A stretch of DNA of 64,000 nucleotides from Dyadobacter soli (GTDB lineage: Bacteria > Bacteroidota > Bacteroidia > Cytophagales > Spirosomataceae). Position numbers and translations under genes: made by a program. The DNA lies in NCBI RefSeq assembly GCF_900101885.1, contig NZ_FNAN01000008.1:124001-188000 (forward strand), written 5' to 3'. Positions 28,773-37,326 of this stretch are shown here, piece after piece; within the stretch, counting starts at the first letter, position 1, and each line of letters starts with the position of its first letter. The notes beneath the pieces were generated by a model, which saw only the letters and a program-made list of their open reading frames with translations, did no database searches and was not told the DNA's origin.

Positions 28773-29030
28773 TTATGCCAGCTCAGGCACATTCGAGGAA
28801 ACCACCTTGTTAATGTAAGGCACTGCCTTGCGGATCGATTCTTCCAGACCAGCGCGGAAAGTCATGGCGCTCATCGGGCAGCTCTGGCAGGAACCTTGCA
28901 GTTCCAGCTTCACAATCAGGTCGTCCGTCAGCTCCACCAATTTCACATCACCTCCGTCTGCATGCAGGTAAGGACGCACCGTTTCGAGCGCCTGCTCGAT
29001 CAATTCTATGGTTTTTTCTTTTGAATCCAT
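28773..29030 (-). CDS. NifU-like (Nfu) iron-sulfur cluster scaffold
   Basis: 85 aa, a stand-alone Nfu domain. It carries the cluster-binding CxxC in GSCQSCPMSAMTF (about residues 47-50) and the GGDVKLVEL and GLEESIRKAVP segments. It carries and delivers Fe-S clusters in the cytoplasm. It lies 68 bp downstream of mrp, another Fe-S assembly factor, which supports a joint role. A near-match to the -7 element (TAATCTTG, 29064-29057) could give it its own transcript. Confidence 0.94.
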   Translation of the reverse strand: MDSKEKTIELIEQALETVRPYLHADGGDVKLVELTDDLIVKLELQGSCQSCPMSAMTFRAGLEESIRKAVPYINKVVSSNVPELA

Positions 29031-29098
29031 TGTTAAAAAGTCTGTCTGCTAAGATGCAAGATTATATCCAAAAAGTCAAATCATTCAGTTACTAACTG

Positions 29099-30205
29099 CT
29101 AAACCTGGATTTCCACGGCTTTCGTTTTCTCACGCGACGCATTGCGGATGGCTATCTGCTGCGCCAATGCCTCGGCCGCTTCCATGAATGCATCGTTCAC
29201 GATCGGGTTGGTATCCATTACGGCAGGACGACCTTCGTCACCTGCCTCACGAATGCTCTGTACCAACGGGATCTGTCCGATCAATGGTACTTCGAATTTA
29301 TCTGCCAGCGCCTGTCCGCCTCCTTTACCGAAAATATGGTATTGGTGATCCGGCAGCTCTTCCGGCGTGAACCAGGCCATGTTTTCAATGATACCCAGCA
29401 CCGGCACATTGATTTGCGGCTGCTTGAACATCGACAAACCTTTGATCGCATCCGCCAGGGCCACTTTCTGAGGCGTCGTTACCACCACCGCACCGGTTAC
29501 GGGAACGGTTTGTACCAATGTCAGGTGAATGTCGCTGGTACCGGGAGGCAGGTCGATCAAAAGGTAATCCAGATCGCCCCAATCGGTATCGCCGAAAAAC
29601 TGGCGCAATGCCTGGCTTGCCATCGGTCCGCGCCAAACTACTGCGCTGTCCGGCGGTGTGAGGAAGCCGATCGACATCATTTTAATGCCATACTGGCGGA
29701 TCGGGTTAATGTAATTTTTGCCGTCTTTCGGTGTGATCGTCGGCTGCATATCTTCCGCGCCAAACATCACCGGGATCGACGGGCCTGAAATATCCGCATC
29801 GATAATACCCACTTTCGCGCCGGAGCGGTGCAATGCCATCGCGAGGTTGGCCGTCACTGTCGATTTCCCTACCCCACCTTTGCCGGATGAAACCGCGATC
29901 ACGTTTTTCACGCCGGGAATCAGCGGGCCTGTGTGGCGGGTCGTGGTTACATTCGCTGTGAGCTTGATAATCACTTCTACCTCCGGGCTCAGATGCTCGT
30001 GGATCGCATTCTCGCAATTTTTCCGGATCAGTTCTTTAAGAGGGCATGCGGGGGTTGTAAGCACTACCGTAAACCTAACCTGGTTTACACCGATTTCTAT
30101 ATCCTGGATCATACCGAGCGTCACCAGATCCTTTTTAAGATCGGGCTCTTCGACAGTACTCAATGCCTGCAATACTTTGTCTTTATTGATTGTAAATTCT
30201 CCCAT
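29099..30205 (-). CDS. mrp: Mrp/ApbC/NBP35-type P-loop ATPase, Fe-S cluster carrier
   Basis: 368 aa from the ATG at 30205 (MGEFTINKD); an upstream in-frame start at 30241 adds 12 unlikely residues. The N-terminal DUF59/MIP18-like domain (about 1-95) is followed by the deviant Walker A GKGGVGKSTV, the GIIDADISGPSIP switch and DLPPGTSDIHLT. It loads Fe-S clusters on target proteins. The C-terminal CxxC found in many Mrp proteins after IENM is absent here (IENMAWFTPEELPDHQY). Genes for the GSCFA protein and Nfu flank it on the same strand. Confidence 0.94.
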   Translation of the reverse strand: MGEFTINKDKVLQALSTVEEPDLKKDLVTLGMIQDIEIGVNQVRFTVVLTTPACPLKELIRKNCENAIHEHLSPEVEVIIKLTANVTTTRHTGPLIPGVKNVIAVSSGKGGVGKSTVTANLAMALHRSGAKVGIIDADISGPSIPVMFGAEDMQPTITPKDGKNYINPIRQYGIKMMSIGFLTPPDSAVVWRGPMASQALRQFFGDTDWGDLDYLLIDLPPGTSDIHLTLVQTVPVTGAVVVTTPQKVALADAIKGLSMFKQPQINVPVLGIIENMAWFTPEELPDHQYHIFGKGGGQALADKFEVPLIGQIPLVQSIREAGDEGRPAVMDTNPIVNDAFMEAAEALAQQIAIRNASREKTKAVEIQV

Positions 30206-30262
30206 TATTATGGTTGGTACTTTGACTATATTATGCAACACGAAATAGCGCCGATGAGTTTG

Positions 30263-31264
30263 TCACATTCCCGGAAATTCTCCGATCCTGCGCTCCACTT
30301 CCTCCATTTCGCCGGAAACATCAATATTTCGTGAAAGCGCATTGAGCCGTGCCCACAACGATTTCAGCATTTTCAGATGTCCGGGCGTGTGGCCGTGCAG
30401 CGGCCTATGCGCCAGCGTGTCGCGAACGGACGCCCATTCGCTCATGAATTTCACTGAACCGGCATCGATATAATTTCGTGCAAATGCATTGAAAATGTAT
30501 TCTTCCGCGACGCTGCTCGGATGGATCATATCTTCCTTATAAAAGCGGTAATCCCGCAATTCGTCGATCATTATCTCGTACGACGGGAAGTAGTCGACGT
30601 GCTTGTATTTTTCGGAAAGCCGGTGGCAAACGAGCCGCAATGTCGATTTACTCACCTGGTTGAGCGGAAGCGTGTCACGCGTGTGCCGCACGGGGCTCAC
30701 CGTAAGCATGATGCGCAGCTTGCGGTTGTAGGGTATCAGCTTTTGTATTATTTGTTCAAATGCGATCGTGATCTGATCGAAATGCAGGAGCTCTTTGATG
30801 AAACGGTCGCTGGGAACCTTGTGGCAGTTTCCGACGATCAGGTTGGTTTTCCGGTGACGGTAAGCATAAGCCGTGCCTAGTGTGATCACCAGCAAATCTG
30901 CTTCTGCGAGGAATTCGCGGATTTCGTCCAGCTTATCCGAAAGCTGCGCATCCAGCGCGCCCTGCCCGTTTGCCCATTGCGAAGAATGGAAATCGTGGTG
31001 CAGCCAGATATGATCCGGGGTTTGCAGGAACAATGAAGGATTAGGTCTCTTCTCCTCCACCGCGCTATCCAGGATTTTGCAAATGGTAAGGGGATTAAAC
31101 ACCGTACCCAACGAGTTATTGAGCACATCAAACTTGAAATCAGCCAGTTGCCCACCCAGCACTTCGGCAAAACAGGAGCCGATGGTCAGTATTTTGGTTT
31201 GATGATCAATCTTCCAATCAGGGGCATCCAGGGCAACTTCCGTACTCAACTTAATATCCTTCAT
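30263..31264 (-). CDS. GSCFA-domain protein (SGNH-hydrolase-like)
   Basis: 333 aa from the ATG at 31264 (MKDIKLSTEV). The frame extends to 31312 but those 16 residues look spurious. The name-giving TIGSCFAEVLG motif is near residue 28, where an SGNH hydrolase has its nucleophile Ser. LVITLGTAY and the late HPSSVAEEYIF (with the His of the catalytic Asp-x-x-His type) also fit. The substrate is unknown, possibly an ester or acetyl group on a surface polymer. No signal peptide is seen. The end lies 57 bp before mrp. Confidence 0.9.
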   Translation of the reverse strand: MKDIKLSTEVALDAPDWKIDHQTKILTIGSCFAEVLGGQLADFKFDVLNNSLGTVFNPLTICKILDSAVEEKRPNPSLFLQTPDHIWLHHDFHSSQWANGQGALDAQLSDKLDEIREFLAEADLLVITLGTAYAYRHRKTNLIVGNCHKVPSDRFIKELLHFDQITIAFEQIIQKLIPYNRKLRIMLTVSPVRHTRDTLPLNQVSKSTLRLVCHRLSEKYKHVDYFPSYEIMIDELRDYRFYKEDMIHPSSVAEEYIFNAFARNYIDAGSVKFMSEWASVRDTLAHRPLHGHTPGHLKMLKSLWARLNALSRNIDVSGEMEEVERRIGEFPGM

Positions 31265-31347
31265 TACATAAAAACGACAAGCGAACCACAAAATTAAGCA
31301 TGAAAACCACACGATTTCACTAAATGCTGTGGTTTAGCAATTTATAA

Positions 31348-31377
31348 TTTGGGTTATAGGATTTTTTTATATGTTTG
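31348..31377 (+). promoter_or_regulatory. Complete Bacteroidota-type promoter for the DUF6934-like gene
   Basis: TTTG at 31348-31351, an 18-nt spacer and TATGTTTG at 31370-31377 fit both parts of the TTTG/TAnnTTTG consensus. The predicted start is near 31381-31384, about 33 nt before the ATG at 31415. This is the best-formed promoter in the window. Confidence 0.7.
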
Positions 31378-31414
31378 GCGCAGAATATCAGGCACACTAT
31401 AAATCGTTTAATGT

Positions 31415-31855
31415 ATGGGTGAAGGGAGCTATCCGTTTGAGATCAGCGTTGACGGGCTGATCTATAAATTTGAAAGTATAAGTACGAAAAGAACAATCGT
31501 AAAAACTGTTTCATTTGAGCGAATTGGTAACAGCAATGTATTCAACGTGGCATTGCTTGGTCCCTTGGCAAACGGTGCATTTAGTGATCAGGTGGAAAGT
31601 AGAAACGGCGACCTCCAAACAGTGCTGGCCACAGTCTTTCAAATAATCTGTGATTTCTTGAACCAGTTCCCTGACTCCATTGTCAGTTTTCGTGGGAGCG
31701 ACACTCGCAGGCATAGGTTGTACAGGATTGCCATTTCGCGTGAGCTCGACAACGTCACTGGGAAATACGAAATATACGGCACCACGGCAAGCCAGGAAGT
31801 GGTTGTCTTTACGCCGAATGTAGATTACGAACATTATTTTATCAAAAAATTATAG
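31415..31855 (+). CDS. DUF6934-like protein
   Basis: 146 aa, cytoplasmic. The pattern YKFESIS...RTIVKTVSF near the start, LQTVLATVFQIICDFLNQFP in the middle, then the GSDTRRHRLYRIAI motif and a closing KYEIYG...YEHYFIKKL match my recollection of the Bacteroidota family DUF6934, whose function is unknown. The gene has a strong promoter just upstream and is followed after 2 bp by a 58-codon gene, so the two form a tight pair. Such two-gene units recall toxin-antitoxin or regulator pairs, but no catalytic motif supports that. Confidence 0.8.
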   Translation: MGEGSYPFEISVDGLIYKFESISTKRTIVKTVSFERIGNSNVFNVALLGPLANGAFSDQVESRNGDLQTVLATVFQIICDFLNQFPDSIVSFRGSDTRRHRLYRIAISRELDNVTGKYEIYGTTASQEVVVFTPNVDYEHYFIKKL

Positions 31856-31857
31856 CT

Positions 31858-32034
31858 ATGAACAAGCGACAAGACTTCAAACTGACCCCGGAACAACAGA
31901 AAGTAGTTGATGAAAAAGTAAGGGTCCTTGGGGAGGCCGTCAAAAACATTGACTTCAATAACCTACCAAAGCGCGAAAACCATCCAGATAATTCCAAACC
32001 AGCGGATGGTTCAAAACATACCCAAAAGGCATAA
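31858..32034 (+). CDS. Small hydrophilic protein paired with the DUF6934-like gene
   Basis: 58 codons plus TAA, too short for many gene callers. It starts MNKRQDFKLTPEQQKVVDEK and is charged throughout, with a predicted helical N-terminal half and a polar disordered tail. It begins 2 bp after the preceding stop, which implies translational coupling. No known family is recognised. The reading frame has protein-like composition and the spacing argues strongly that it is real. Confidence 0.65.
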   Translation: MNKRQDFKLTPEQQKVVDEKVRVLGEAVKNIDFNNLPKRENHPDNSKPADGSKHTQKA

Positions 32035-32067
32035 AGCTGTTTCATAACCTTTTAGGAGACCATCACA

Positions 32068-32910
32068 TTGTTTCGACGACTCACATTAGCGGCATTCATC
32101 ACAGCAATTTCAACAGCTGTCAGCTGCGCCCAGCCCACCGAAAAGCCAAAGGCAACTACGCCCCAATACGAATTCGCCCCCACCCCATCCTGGCAGGACG
32201 AATTTAACACGCCCGGCAAGCCCGATGCCGCCAAATGGAGCTACGACCTCGGCGACCATGGCTGGGGAAATAATGAGCTGGAAAACTATACCGATAAGGT
32301 TGAGAATGCCAAAGTCGAAAACGGCAATCTGGTAATCACGGCCATTAAGGAGCCTTCGGGTAAGCAGCAGTATAGCTCTGCACGGTTGATTTCGAAGGGT
32401 AAGGGAGATTTTACCTATGGCAAATTCGAGATCCGCGCGAAATTACCCAAAGGACGCGGCACGTGGCCTGCCATCTGGATGCTGGCGAGCGGAAGCGAAT
32501 ATGGTAACAAAGGCTGGCCGGATAATGGCGAGATCGATATTATGGAGCACGTCGGATTCGATCAGGACAAGTTGCATGGGAATATTCACACGAAGGCATT
32601 CAACCATGCTATCAAAACGAACAAGGGTAACAATATCGTCGTGAAGGGTCTCTCGGAGGATTTCCACGTGTACACCTGCGAATGGACGCCCGAGGCCGTC
32701 ACAATCCTGGTGGACGGCAATGCCTATTTCACCTTCAAAAAAGAAGTCAACTACCAATGGCCGGAATGGCCGTTCGACAAGCCTTTTCATTTAATTTTAA
32801 ATATCGCAGTCGGAGGTAACTGGGGTGGGCAAAAGGGCGTGGATGACAGCATTTTCCCGCAAAAAATGGAGGTCGATTACGTGCGCGTGTACCCGCTTGT
32901 GACGAAGTAG
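32068..32910 (+). CDS. GH16-family endo-beta-glucanase (laminarinase-like) lipoprotein
   Basis: 280 aa. The start is TTG, supported by AGGAG at 32054-32058 with a 9-nt spacer, one of the few real Shine-Dalgarno sites here. A lipobox (AVSC, Cys20) makes it a lipoprotein. The GH16 catalytic motif GEIDIMEHVG is intact, with nucleophile Glu155 and acid/base Glu160. FTYGKFEIRAKLPKGRGTWPAIWML and the late WPFDKPFHLILNIAVGGNWGG are typical of the beta-jelly-roll laminarinase group. It probably cleaves beta-1,3- or mixed-link glucans at the cell surface or in the periplasm. Confidence 0.93.
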   Translation: MFRRLTLAAFITAISTAVSCAQPTEKPKATTPQYEFAPTPSWQDEFNTPGKPDAAKWSYDLGDHGWGNNELENYTDKVENAKVENGNLVITAIKEPSGKQQYSSARLISKGKGDFTYGKFEIRAKLPKGRGTWPAIWMLASGSEYGNKGWPDNGEIDIMEHVGFDQDKLHGNIHTKAFNHAIKTNKGNNIVVKGLSEDFHVYTCEWTPEAVTILVDGNAYFTFKKEVNYQWPEWPFDKPFHLILNIAVGGNWGGQKGVDDSIFPQKMEVDYVRVYPLVTK

Positions 32911-32948
32911 CGGCTTTGAAAATCCAGTGCCCGGAAGTATCTTGCACC

Positions 32949-34790
32949 ATGGATCATTTCGTTGTTTCGGCCAGGAAGTATCGTCCCGTCACCTTTGATT
33001 CGGTGGTGGGTCAGTCACACATCACTACTACATTAAAGAATGCCATTCGCACCAATCACCTCGCACAAGCTTTCCTTTTCTGCGGTCCCCGCGGTGTAGG
33101 GAAAACGACCTGTGCGCGGATTCTTGCTAAAACCATCAACTGCCAGAACCTGGGCGACGATGTAGAAGCATGCGGTGAATGCGAATCTTGCGTGAGCTTC
33201 CAGAACAACGCTTCCTTTAATATCCATGAGCTCGATGCGGCTTCCAACAACTCGGTAGAGGACATTCGTAACCTGATAGACCAGGTGCGTTACCCACCCC
33301 AAACCGGCAAGTACAAGATCTATATTATCGATGAGGTGCACATGCTCTCGCAGGCTGCATTCAATGCATTCCTGAAAACATTGGAAGAGCCGCCTTCGTA
33401 CGCGATTTTCATCCTGGCTACGACGGAGAAGCATAAGATTCTTCCAACGATCCTGTCGCGCTGCCAGATCTTCGACTTTAACCGCATTCAGTCGAAAGAC
33501 ATTGCACACCATTTAGCGGATATTGCCAAAAAAGAAGGCATTAATGCCGAACACGAAGCACTCGAACTGATCGGCCAGAAAGCCGACGGCGGTTTGCGGG
33601 ATGCGCTTTCGATGTTCGATTTGAATGTGACGTTTTCTACCAACAACCACCTCACCTACGCGGCGGTGCTGGAAAACCTGCACATTCTGGATTATGATTA
33701 CTATTTCAAAATCACCGATGCGCTTACAGCCGGCAGCATTGCACGCTCGCTGGTGCTTTTTGATGAAATACTCCGGAAAGGATTCGACGGGCACCTGTTT
33801 GTGATCGGCTTGCTGGAACACTTCCGGAACCTGCTAGTGTGCAAAGACCCCGCGACGGTTACCCTGTTGCAGGTTTCCGAATCGGCCGAGCGTAAATACC
33901 TCGAACAGTCCCTGATGGCCGATCTCAGCTTCCTGCTTTCGGCGCTGAGCATTACCGGGCAATGCGATATCAATTATAAATCGGCGAAAAACCAGCGGTT
34001 GCATGTGGAGATCTGTCTCATGAAACTCGCCAATTTGCCCCAGGTTCTTCAACTTCATTCTCTTGCAGCCGTTGATGAAACGGCAAAAAAAAAAGTTGAG
34101 CCCCAACAATCCCTGAACCAATCAGGCGCGGTGGCACCGGCAGTTGCAGCACCAGCCCCGCAACCCGCCGCACCGACTAACGGCCAGCCGTCGAATGGCA
34201 ATGCCTACGCGAATGCGCCCGCACAACCCATAGCCGCATCACACCCAACAACACCACAGCAGAGCGCTCCCCAGCAAGCAGCACCTCAGCAAGCTGCTCC
34301 ATCGAGACTCAAGACAACCGTTTCACTCACCCAGTCGCTCACGCCGCCTACGCAGCAGCCTGCAAAGCAAACTAATGCCGAGCCTTCGACAGATTATGCA
34401 TCGGTTCCAAACGGAGCGAAAAAGGAAGAGTTGACGCTCGCAAACTTGCAACGTTTTTGGTACGAATTCTCTCAGAAACGCCTGCAAACCGGCAATTCCA
34501 CGACGGAGCAAATCACATTGAACCGTGAAATTCAGCTGAACGGCAGCACAATCGAAATTGCGCTCGATAATGATCATCAGCAGGATGCGGTAATGAATAT
34601 GCGGTATGAGTTGCTGGGTTTCCTGAAAGCACGGCTGGACGCGTCGAAGCTGGACATTAATCCCCGTGTAGCGCCCCAGGAGGTGAACAGGCTCCCCTAC
34701 ACACCGGCCGAGAAATTCAACTTCATGGCTGAAAAGAACCCCTATCTACTCGAATTGAAGCAGGCGCTGGGGCTGGATGTGGATTTTTAA
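32949..34790 (+). CDS. dnaX: DNA polymerase III subunits gamma/tau
   Basis: 613 aa from the ATG at 32949; an in-frame TTG 33 bp upstream is unlikely. The clamp-loader ATPase has Walker A GPRGVGKTT (46-54), the zinc Cys set at 65, 75, 78 and 81, IIDEVHML, and the sensor LSRCQIFDF. Domain III ends near residue 375. There follows an Ala/Pro/Gln-rich linker (about 385-480) and a C-terminal tau-like domain. At the linker start an A10 run (codons 379-382) can produce a short gamma form. The gene overlaps coaE by 4 bp tail to tail. Confidence 0.96.
   Translation: MDHFVVSARKYRPVTFDSVVGQSHITTTLKNAIRTNHLAQAFLFCGPRGVGKTTCARILAKTINCQNLGDDVEACGECESCVSFQNNASFNIHELDAASNNSVEDIRNLIDQVRYPPQTGKYKIYIIDEVHMLSQAAFNAFLKTLEEPPSYAIFILATTEKHKILPTILSRCQIFDFNRIQSKDIAHHLADIAKKEGINAEHEALELIGQKADGGLRDALSMFDLNVTFSTNNHLTYAAVLENLHILDYDYYFKITDALTAGSIARSLVLFDEILRKGFDGHLFVIGLLEHFRNLLVCKDPATVTLLQVSESAERKYLEQSLMADLSFLLSALSITGQCDINYKSAKNQRLHVEICLMKLANLPQVLQLHSLAAVDETAKKKVEPQQSLNQSGAVAPAVAAPAPQPAAPTNGQPSNGNAYANAPAQPIAASHPTTPQQSAPQQAAPQQAAPSRLKTTVSLTQSLTPPTQQPAKQTNAEPSTDYASVPNGAKKEELTLANLQRFWYEFSQKRLQTGNSTTEQITLNREIQLNGSTIEIALDNDHQQDAVMNMRYELLGFLKARLDASKLDINPRVAPQEVNRLPYTPAEKFNFMAEKNPYLLELKQALGLDVDF
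34085..34094 (+). promoter_or_regulatory. dnaX: A10 slippage/frameshift site in dnaX
   Basis: Ten A residues read as GCA AAA AAA AAA GTT in frame. A -1 slip (or one extra A in the mRNA) gives AGT then TGA, ending the protein after residue 383, just past domain III. A +1 shift also ends within about ten codons. This parallels dnaX in Escherichia coli (programmed -1 frameshift) and Thermus (transcript slippage). Confidence 0.6.
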
Positions 34791-35413
34791 TACTTTGAAG
34801 ATCTTGCTTTCAGAAAAGTGCTGTGCAAATGCAGCACTTGCGGTATCAGCTCGGAAGTATCATCGTTGTTAACAATATAATCGGCTATCTCTCGCCGGGA
34901 GTCATCCGAAACCTGCCGCTCGATAATCGCCCTGATTTCCTGCTCGGTACGTTTGTCGCGTTGCAATATTCTTTGAATGCGCAACCCGACCGGCGCTTCC
35001 ACTACCACCACATAATCCACCGAATTGGCCTGTCCCGCTTTCGCCATGATGGCCGCCTCCTTTACCACGTAAGGAAGTCCTGCATTTTGCGCCACCCAAT
35101 CTTTGGTATCGCGCAGCACAACCGGGTGGATAATGGCATTCAATGCTTTAAGCAAAGGCTCATTATTGAAAACACTGGACGCCACAAACCGTGTATTGTA
35201 AAGCCCTGCGCTATCATAAGCTTCCGGCCCAAGCAAAGCTGTCACCTTTTCGCGAATTTCCGGATCGTTATTGGTAAGCCATTTTGCACGGCTATCGGCA
35301 TAGTAAATAGGAACATCCAGGCATTCGAACAGCCTGCAAACCATACTTTTGCCAGAACCGATCCCACCGGTGACACCTATCAAAAGCGGAAGTTCCATGC
35401 GGTCGTCAGTCAA
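34787..35413 (-). CDS. coaE: Dephospho-CoA kinase
   Basis: 208 aa (203 if started at the ATG at 35398, which is equally plausible). The P-loop is GVTGGIGSGKS. The YYADSRAKWL substrate region and RDKRTEQEIRAIIERQ lid are as in CoaE. It phosphorylates dephospho-CoA in the last step of CoA synthesis. It is the last gene of the nusB-ytxH-DUF1573-yajC-ybbR-coaE row, 12 bp after the ybbR-like gene, and its 3' end overlaps dnaX by 4 bp on the opposite strand. Confidence 0.96.
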   Translation of the reverse strand: MTDDRMELPLLIGVTGGIGSGKSMVCRLFECLDVPIYYADSRAKWLTNNDPEIREKVTALLGPEAYDSAGLYNTRFVASSVFNNEPLLKALNAIIHPVVLRDTKDWVAQNAGLPYVVKEAAIMAKAGQANSVDYVVVVEAPVGLRIQRILQRDKRTEQEIRAIIERQVSDDSRREIADYIVNNDDTSELIPQVLHLHSTFLKARSSKY

Positions 35414-35425
35414 ATGAGGATTAAA

Positions 35426-36121
35426 CTATTCCTGCGGCGGGGCAGTAAGGAATTGGGCCACTTCGAAGCTCACGTACACGTCGCGGTGGCTCACTTCTAC
35501 GAGCGGGGAAACCGGGAGCGGAATGGGCAGGCTTTCGTCGTAATTGTTCTGGATTTTCGGTGTCGGTACGCGTACTTTGATCGTATCCGGGAAAGTTTTG
35601 ATCAGCGAAACCGGCCCGTCGACCGAAATAAGCGACGGCGAGACATTGATAAAGCTGGAAATCACATAACCTTCACGCACATCGATGCCCACGCTATCCA
35701 CGCGGATTGGAATGATTTTCCTGATTTTGGGCTCGAAATTCAGTTCAAATGTATCGGCCACCACATAGTTGACGTGCAGGTTCGGAAACATGTCCGTAAT
35801 CTGGTCGGTAAGTGTGGTAGAGTTGATGAAGCTCGATACAGTCGGGTTCTGGACACGGTACACAACCGGATTGGCATTGAAATTCAGCCACGACTTTTGA
35901 AGCAAAGTCCAGCCATCCCCTGTTACATTCACCGAAATCCGTTTGGGAAGCGGCTGCATCGGCACATAAGCTGAATTATCGTACTCGATCGATAACGGGT
36001 AATTCAGCTTTAGAGAATAATTCTCTTTGTTGAGAACATTCATTAACCAAAAAAAGGATGCTGCAAGCAAGCATCCTATGAATGTTTTGATCTTGTTCTG
36101 ATTGGGTGGGACTTGACTCAC
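35426..36121 (-). CDS. YbbR-domain (CdaR-like) membrane-anchored protein
   Basis: 231 aa. One N-terminal transmembrane helix (about 12-30) is followed by an extracytoplasmic part with two YbbR-type repeats (PKRISVNVTGDGW near 58-70 and VSPSLISVDGPVSLI near 155-170). YbbR proteins in Firmicutes regulate the c-di-AMP cyclase CdaA. Here no cyclase gene is adjacent, so that role is not shown. It is placed between yajC and coaE, a neighbourhood common in Bacteroidota. Confidence 0.88.
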   Translation of the reverse strand: MSQVPPNQNKIKTFIGCLLAASFFWLMNVLNKENYSLKLNYPLSIEYDNSAYVPMQPLPKRISVNVTGDGWTLLQKSWLNFNANPVVYRVQNPTVSSFINSTTLTDQITDMFPNLHVNYVVADTFELNFEPKIRKIIPIRVDSVGIDVREGYVISSFINVSPSLISVDGPVSLIKTFPDTIKVRVPTPKIQNNYDESLPIPLPVSPLVEVSHRDVYVSFEVAQFLTAPPQE

Positions 36122-36135
36122 AACAATGATTAGTT

Positions 36136-36435
36136 TTACCCGGCAATGGTACGCGAAATAGCTGATTTCTCGACCGTTAGCTTCACTCCTTTATCCAACT
36201 CAAGCGTAACCGTCGCTTCTTCCACAGTGTAAACTCTCGCGTGGATACCGCCGATCGTTACCACCTGGTCGCCCTTTTTCAGGTTATTAAGCAATTCTTT
36301 CTGTTCCTTTTGCTTTTTCTGCTGCGGACGGATCATGAAGAAATAGAATACCCCGATGATGCCGACCCACATTACGACCTGATAAATCATACCTTGTGAG
36401 CCGCCGGCTGCTTGTGCTAAAATAGAATAATTCAT
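36136..36435 (-). CDS. yajC: Preprotein translocase accessory subunit YajC
   Basis: 99 aa. A single membrane helix (about 17-40, MWVGIIGVFYFFMIRPQQKK) is followed by the basic cytoplasmic stretch and LKKGDQVVTIGGIHARV, the YajC hallmark. It associates with SecDF and SecYEG in the inner membrane. It is part of the nusB-coaE row, with 14 bp to the ybbR-like gene and 24 bp after the DUF1573 gene. Confidence 0.97.
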   Translation of the reverse strand: MNYSILAQAAGGSQGMIYQVVMWVGIIGVFYFFMIRPQQKKQKEQKELLNNLKKGDQVVTIGGIHARVYTVEEATVTLELDKGVKLTVEKSAISRTIAG

Positions 36436-36459
36436 TGTAGTAGATGGGTTGTAAAAATG

Positions 36460-36918
36460 TTACTTCTTCGCCGTTACCGAATCAGCTGCTACCGGCTGCG
36501 GTGCCGCATTTACGATGCCTTTCAGCCTCAATTCGGTATTGGCCGGGTCGGTATTGGCATAAACAGTGATTGTTTTAACCTGCGGACCTGCCTTGTGCTT
36601 ACTATCGAAACGGACTTTGATACTCGAAGTCTGGTTTGGTTCGATCGGGTCTTTCGGCCATTCTGGCGTCGTGCACCCGCATGATGAACTGATATTGTTG
36701 AGGATCAGCGGGTATTCGCCATCATTGCGGAATTTGAATTCGTGCTCCACAATGGCGCCTTCCTGGATCGTCCCGAAATCATATTCGGTGCTATCGATCA
36801 AAGCAAAAACAGGCAGTTTTGAATTTGCCTGTTTTTGTTCACCATTCTTTTCATTTTTGGAGCAGCCAGAAAAAGCCACCGCTAATCCCAGAAACGCGAA
36901 AAGGGCTATTTTTTTCAT
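36460..36918 (-). CDS. DUF1573-domain lipoprotein
   Basis: 152 aa. The lipobox is FSGC (Cys19). The DUF1573 Ig-like fold shows as YDFGTIQEGAIVEHEFKFRNDGEYPLILNNISSSCGC, with the conserved SSCGCT, then PNQTSSIKVRFDS. Such proteins are abundant in Bacteroidota and their function is unknown, possibly a periplasmic or surface scaffold. It lies 3 bp after the ytxH-like gene, so it is surely cotranscribed. Confidence 0.93.
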   Translation of the reverse strand: MKKIALFAFLGLAVAFSGCSKNEKNGEQKQANSKLPVFALIDSTEYDFGTIQEGAIVEHEFKFRNDGEYPLILNNISSSCGCTTPEWPKDPIEPNQTSSIKVRFDSKHKAGPQVKTITVYANTDPANTELRLKGIVNAAPQPVAADSVTAKK

Positions 36919-36921
36919 AGG

Positions 36922-37227
36922 TCATTCACTGGCCTGGCCCTTGATCTGCGCCATCAGGCGATCCACATCTTCCAGCAATTTTTCAGCTTTCTCGCGGGCA
37001 TCGTTCACCACACGTTCGCCTTCTGTTCTGGAAAAGTTATCGGGCTGGTCTTTTTTATCAACCAGGTCCTGGATGACCTCTTGCAGTTTTTCACGGTATT
37101 TGGACAGTCTGTATGTGAGTTGTGTCCTCAAAACCTCCCCCTTGTCGGGAGCATAAAGGATACCCAATGCTGCGCCGGTGGCACAGCCTGTCAGGAAAGC
37201 GATTAAACTATTACTCGTTTTACTCAT
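36922..37227 (-). CDS. YtxH-domain protein
   Basis: 101 aa from the ATG at 37227 (MSKTSNSL); an in-frame start 24 bp further upstream adds 8 residues. It has one glycine/alanine-rich membrane helix (LIAFLTGCATGAALGILYAPDKG), the YtxH mark. It then has a long charged helical region likely to be coiled coil. Relatives are stress-linked membrane proteins of unknown mechanism. It is the second gene of the nusB row. Confidence 0.9.
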   Translation of the reverse strand: MSKTSNSLIAFLTGCATGAALGILYAPDKGEVLRTQLTYRLSKYREKLQEVIQDLVDKKDQPDNFSRTEGERVVNDAREKAEKLLEDVDRLMAQIKGQASE

Positions 37228-37326
37228 GGTTTCTGCTGTTTTTTGCTGCAAACGGGTGTCAGCTCATGTATTTATAATGGCTTCCAAAAATTGTTCCATT
37301 ATACCCGGCCCCAATTTCGGCAGCTT

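Noticed and set aside
32916..32948. TTG start 33 bp upstream of dnaX
   Set aside because: The ATG at 32949 begins directly with MDHFVVSARKYRP, the normal DnaX N terminus.
34823..35974. 383-codon plus-strand frame
   Set aside because: It runs antisense through both coaE and the ybbR-like gene, which have clear family motifs.
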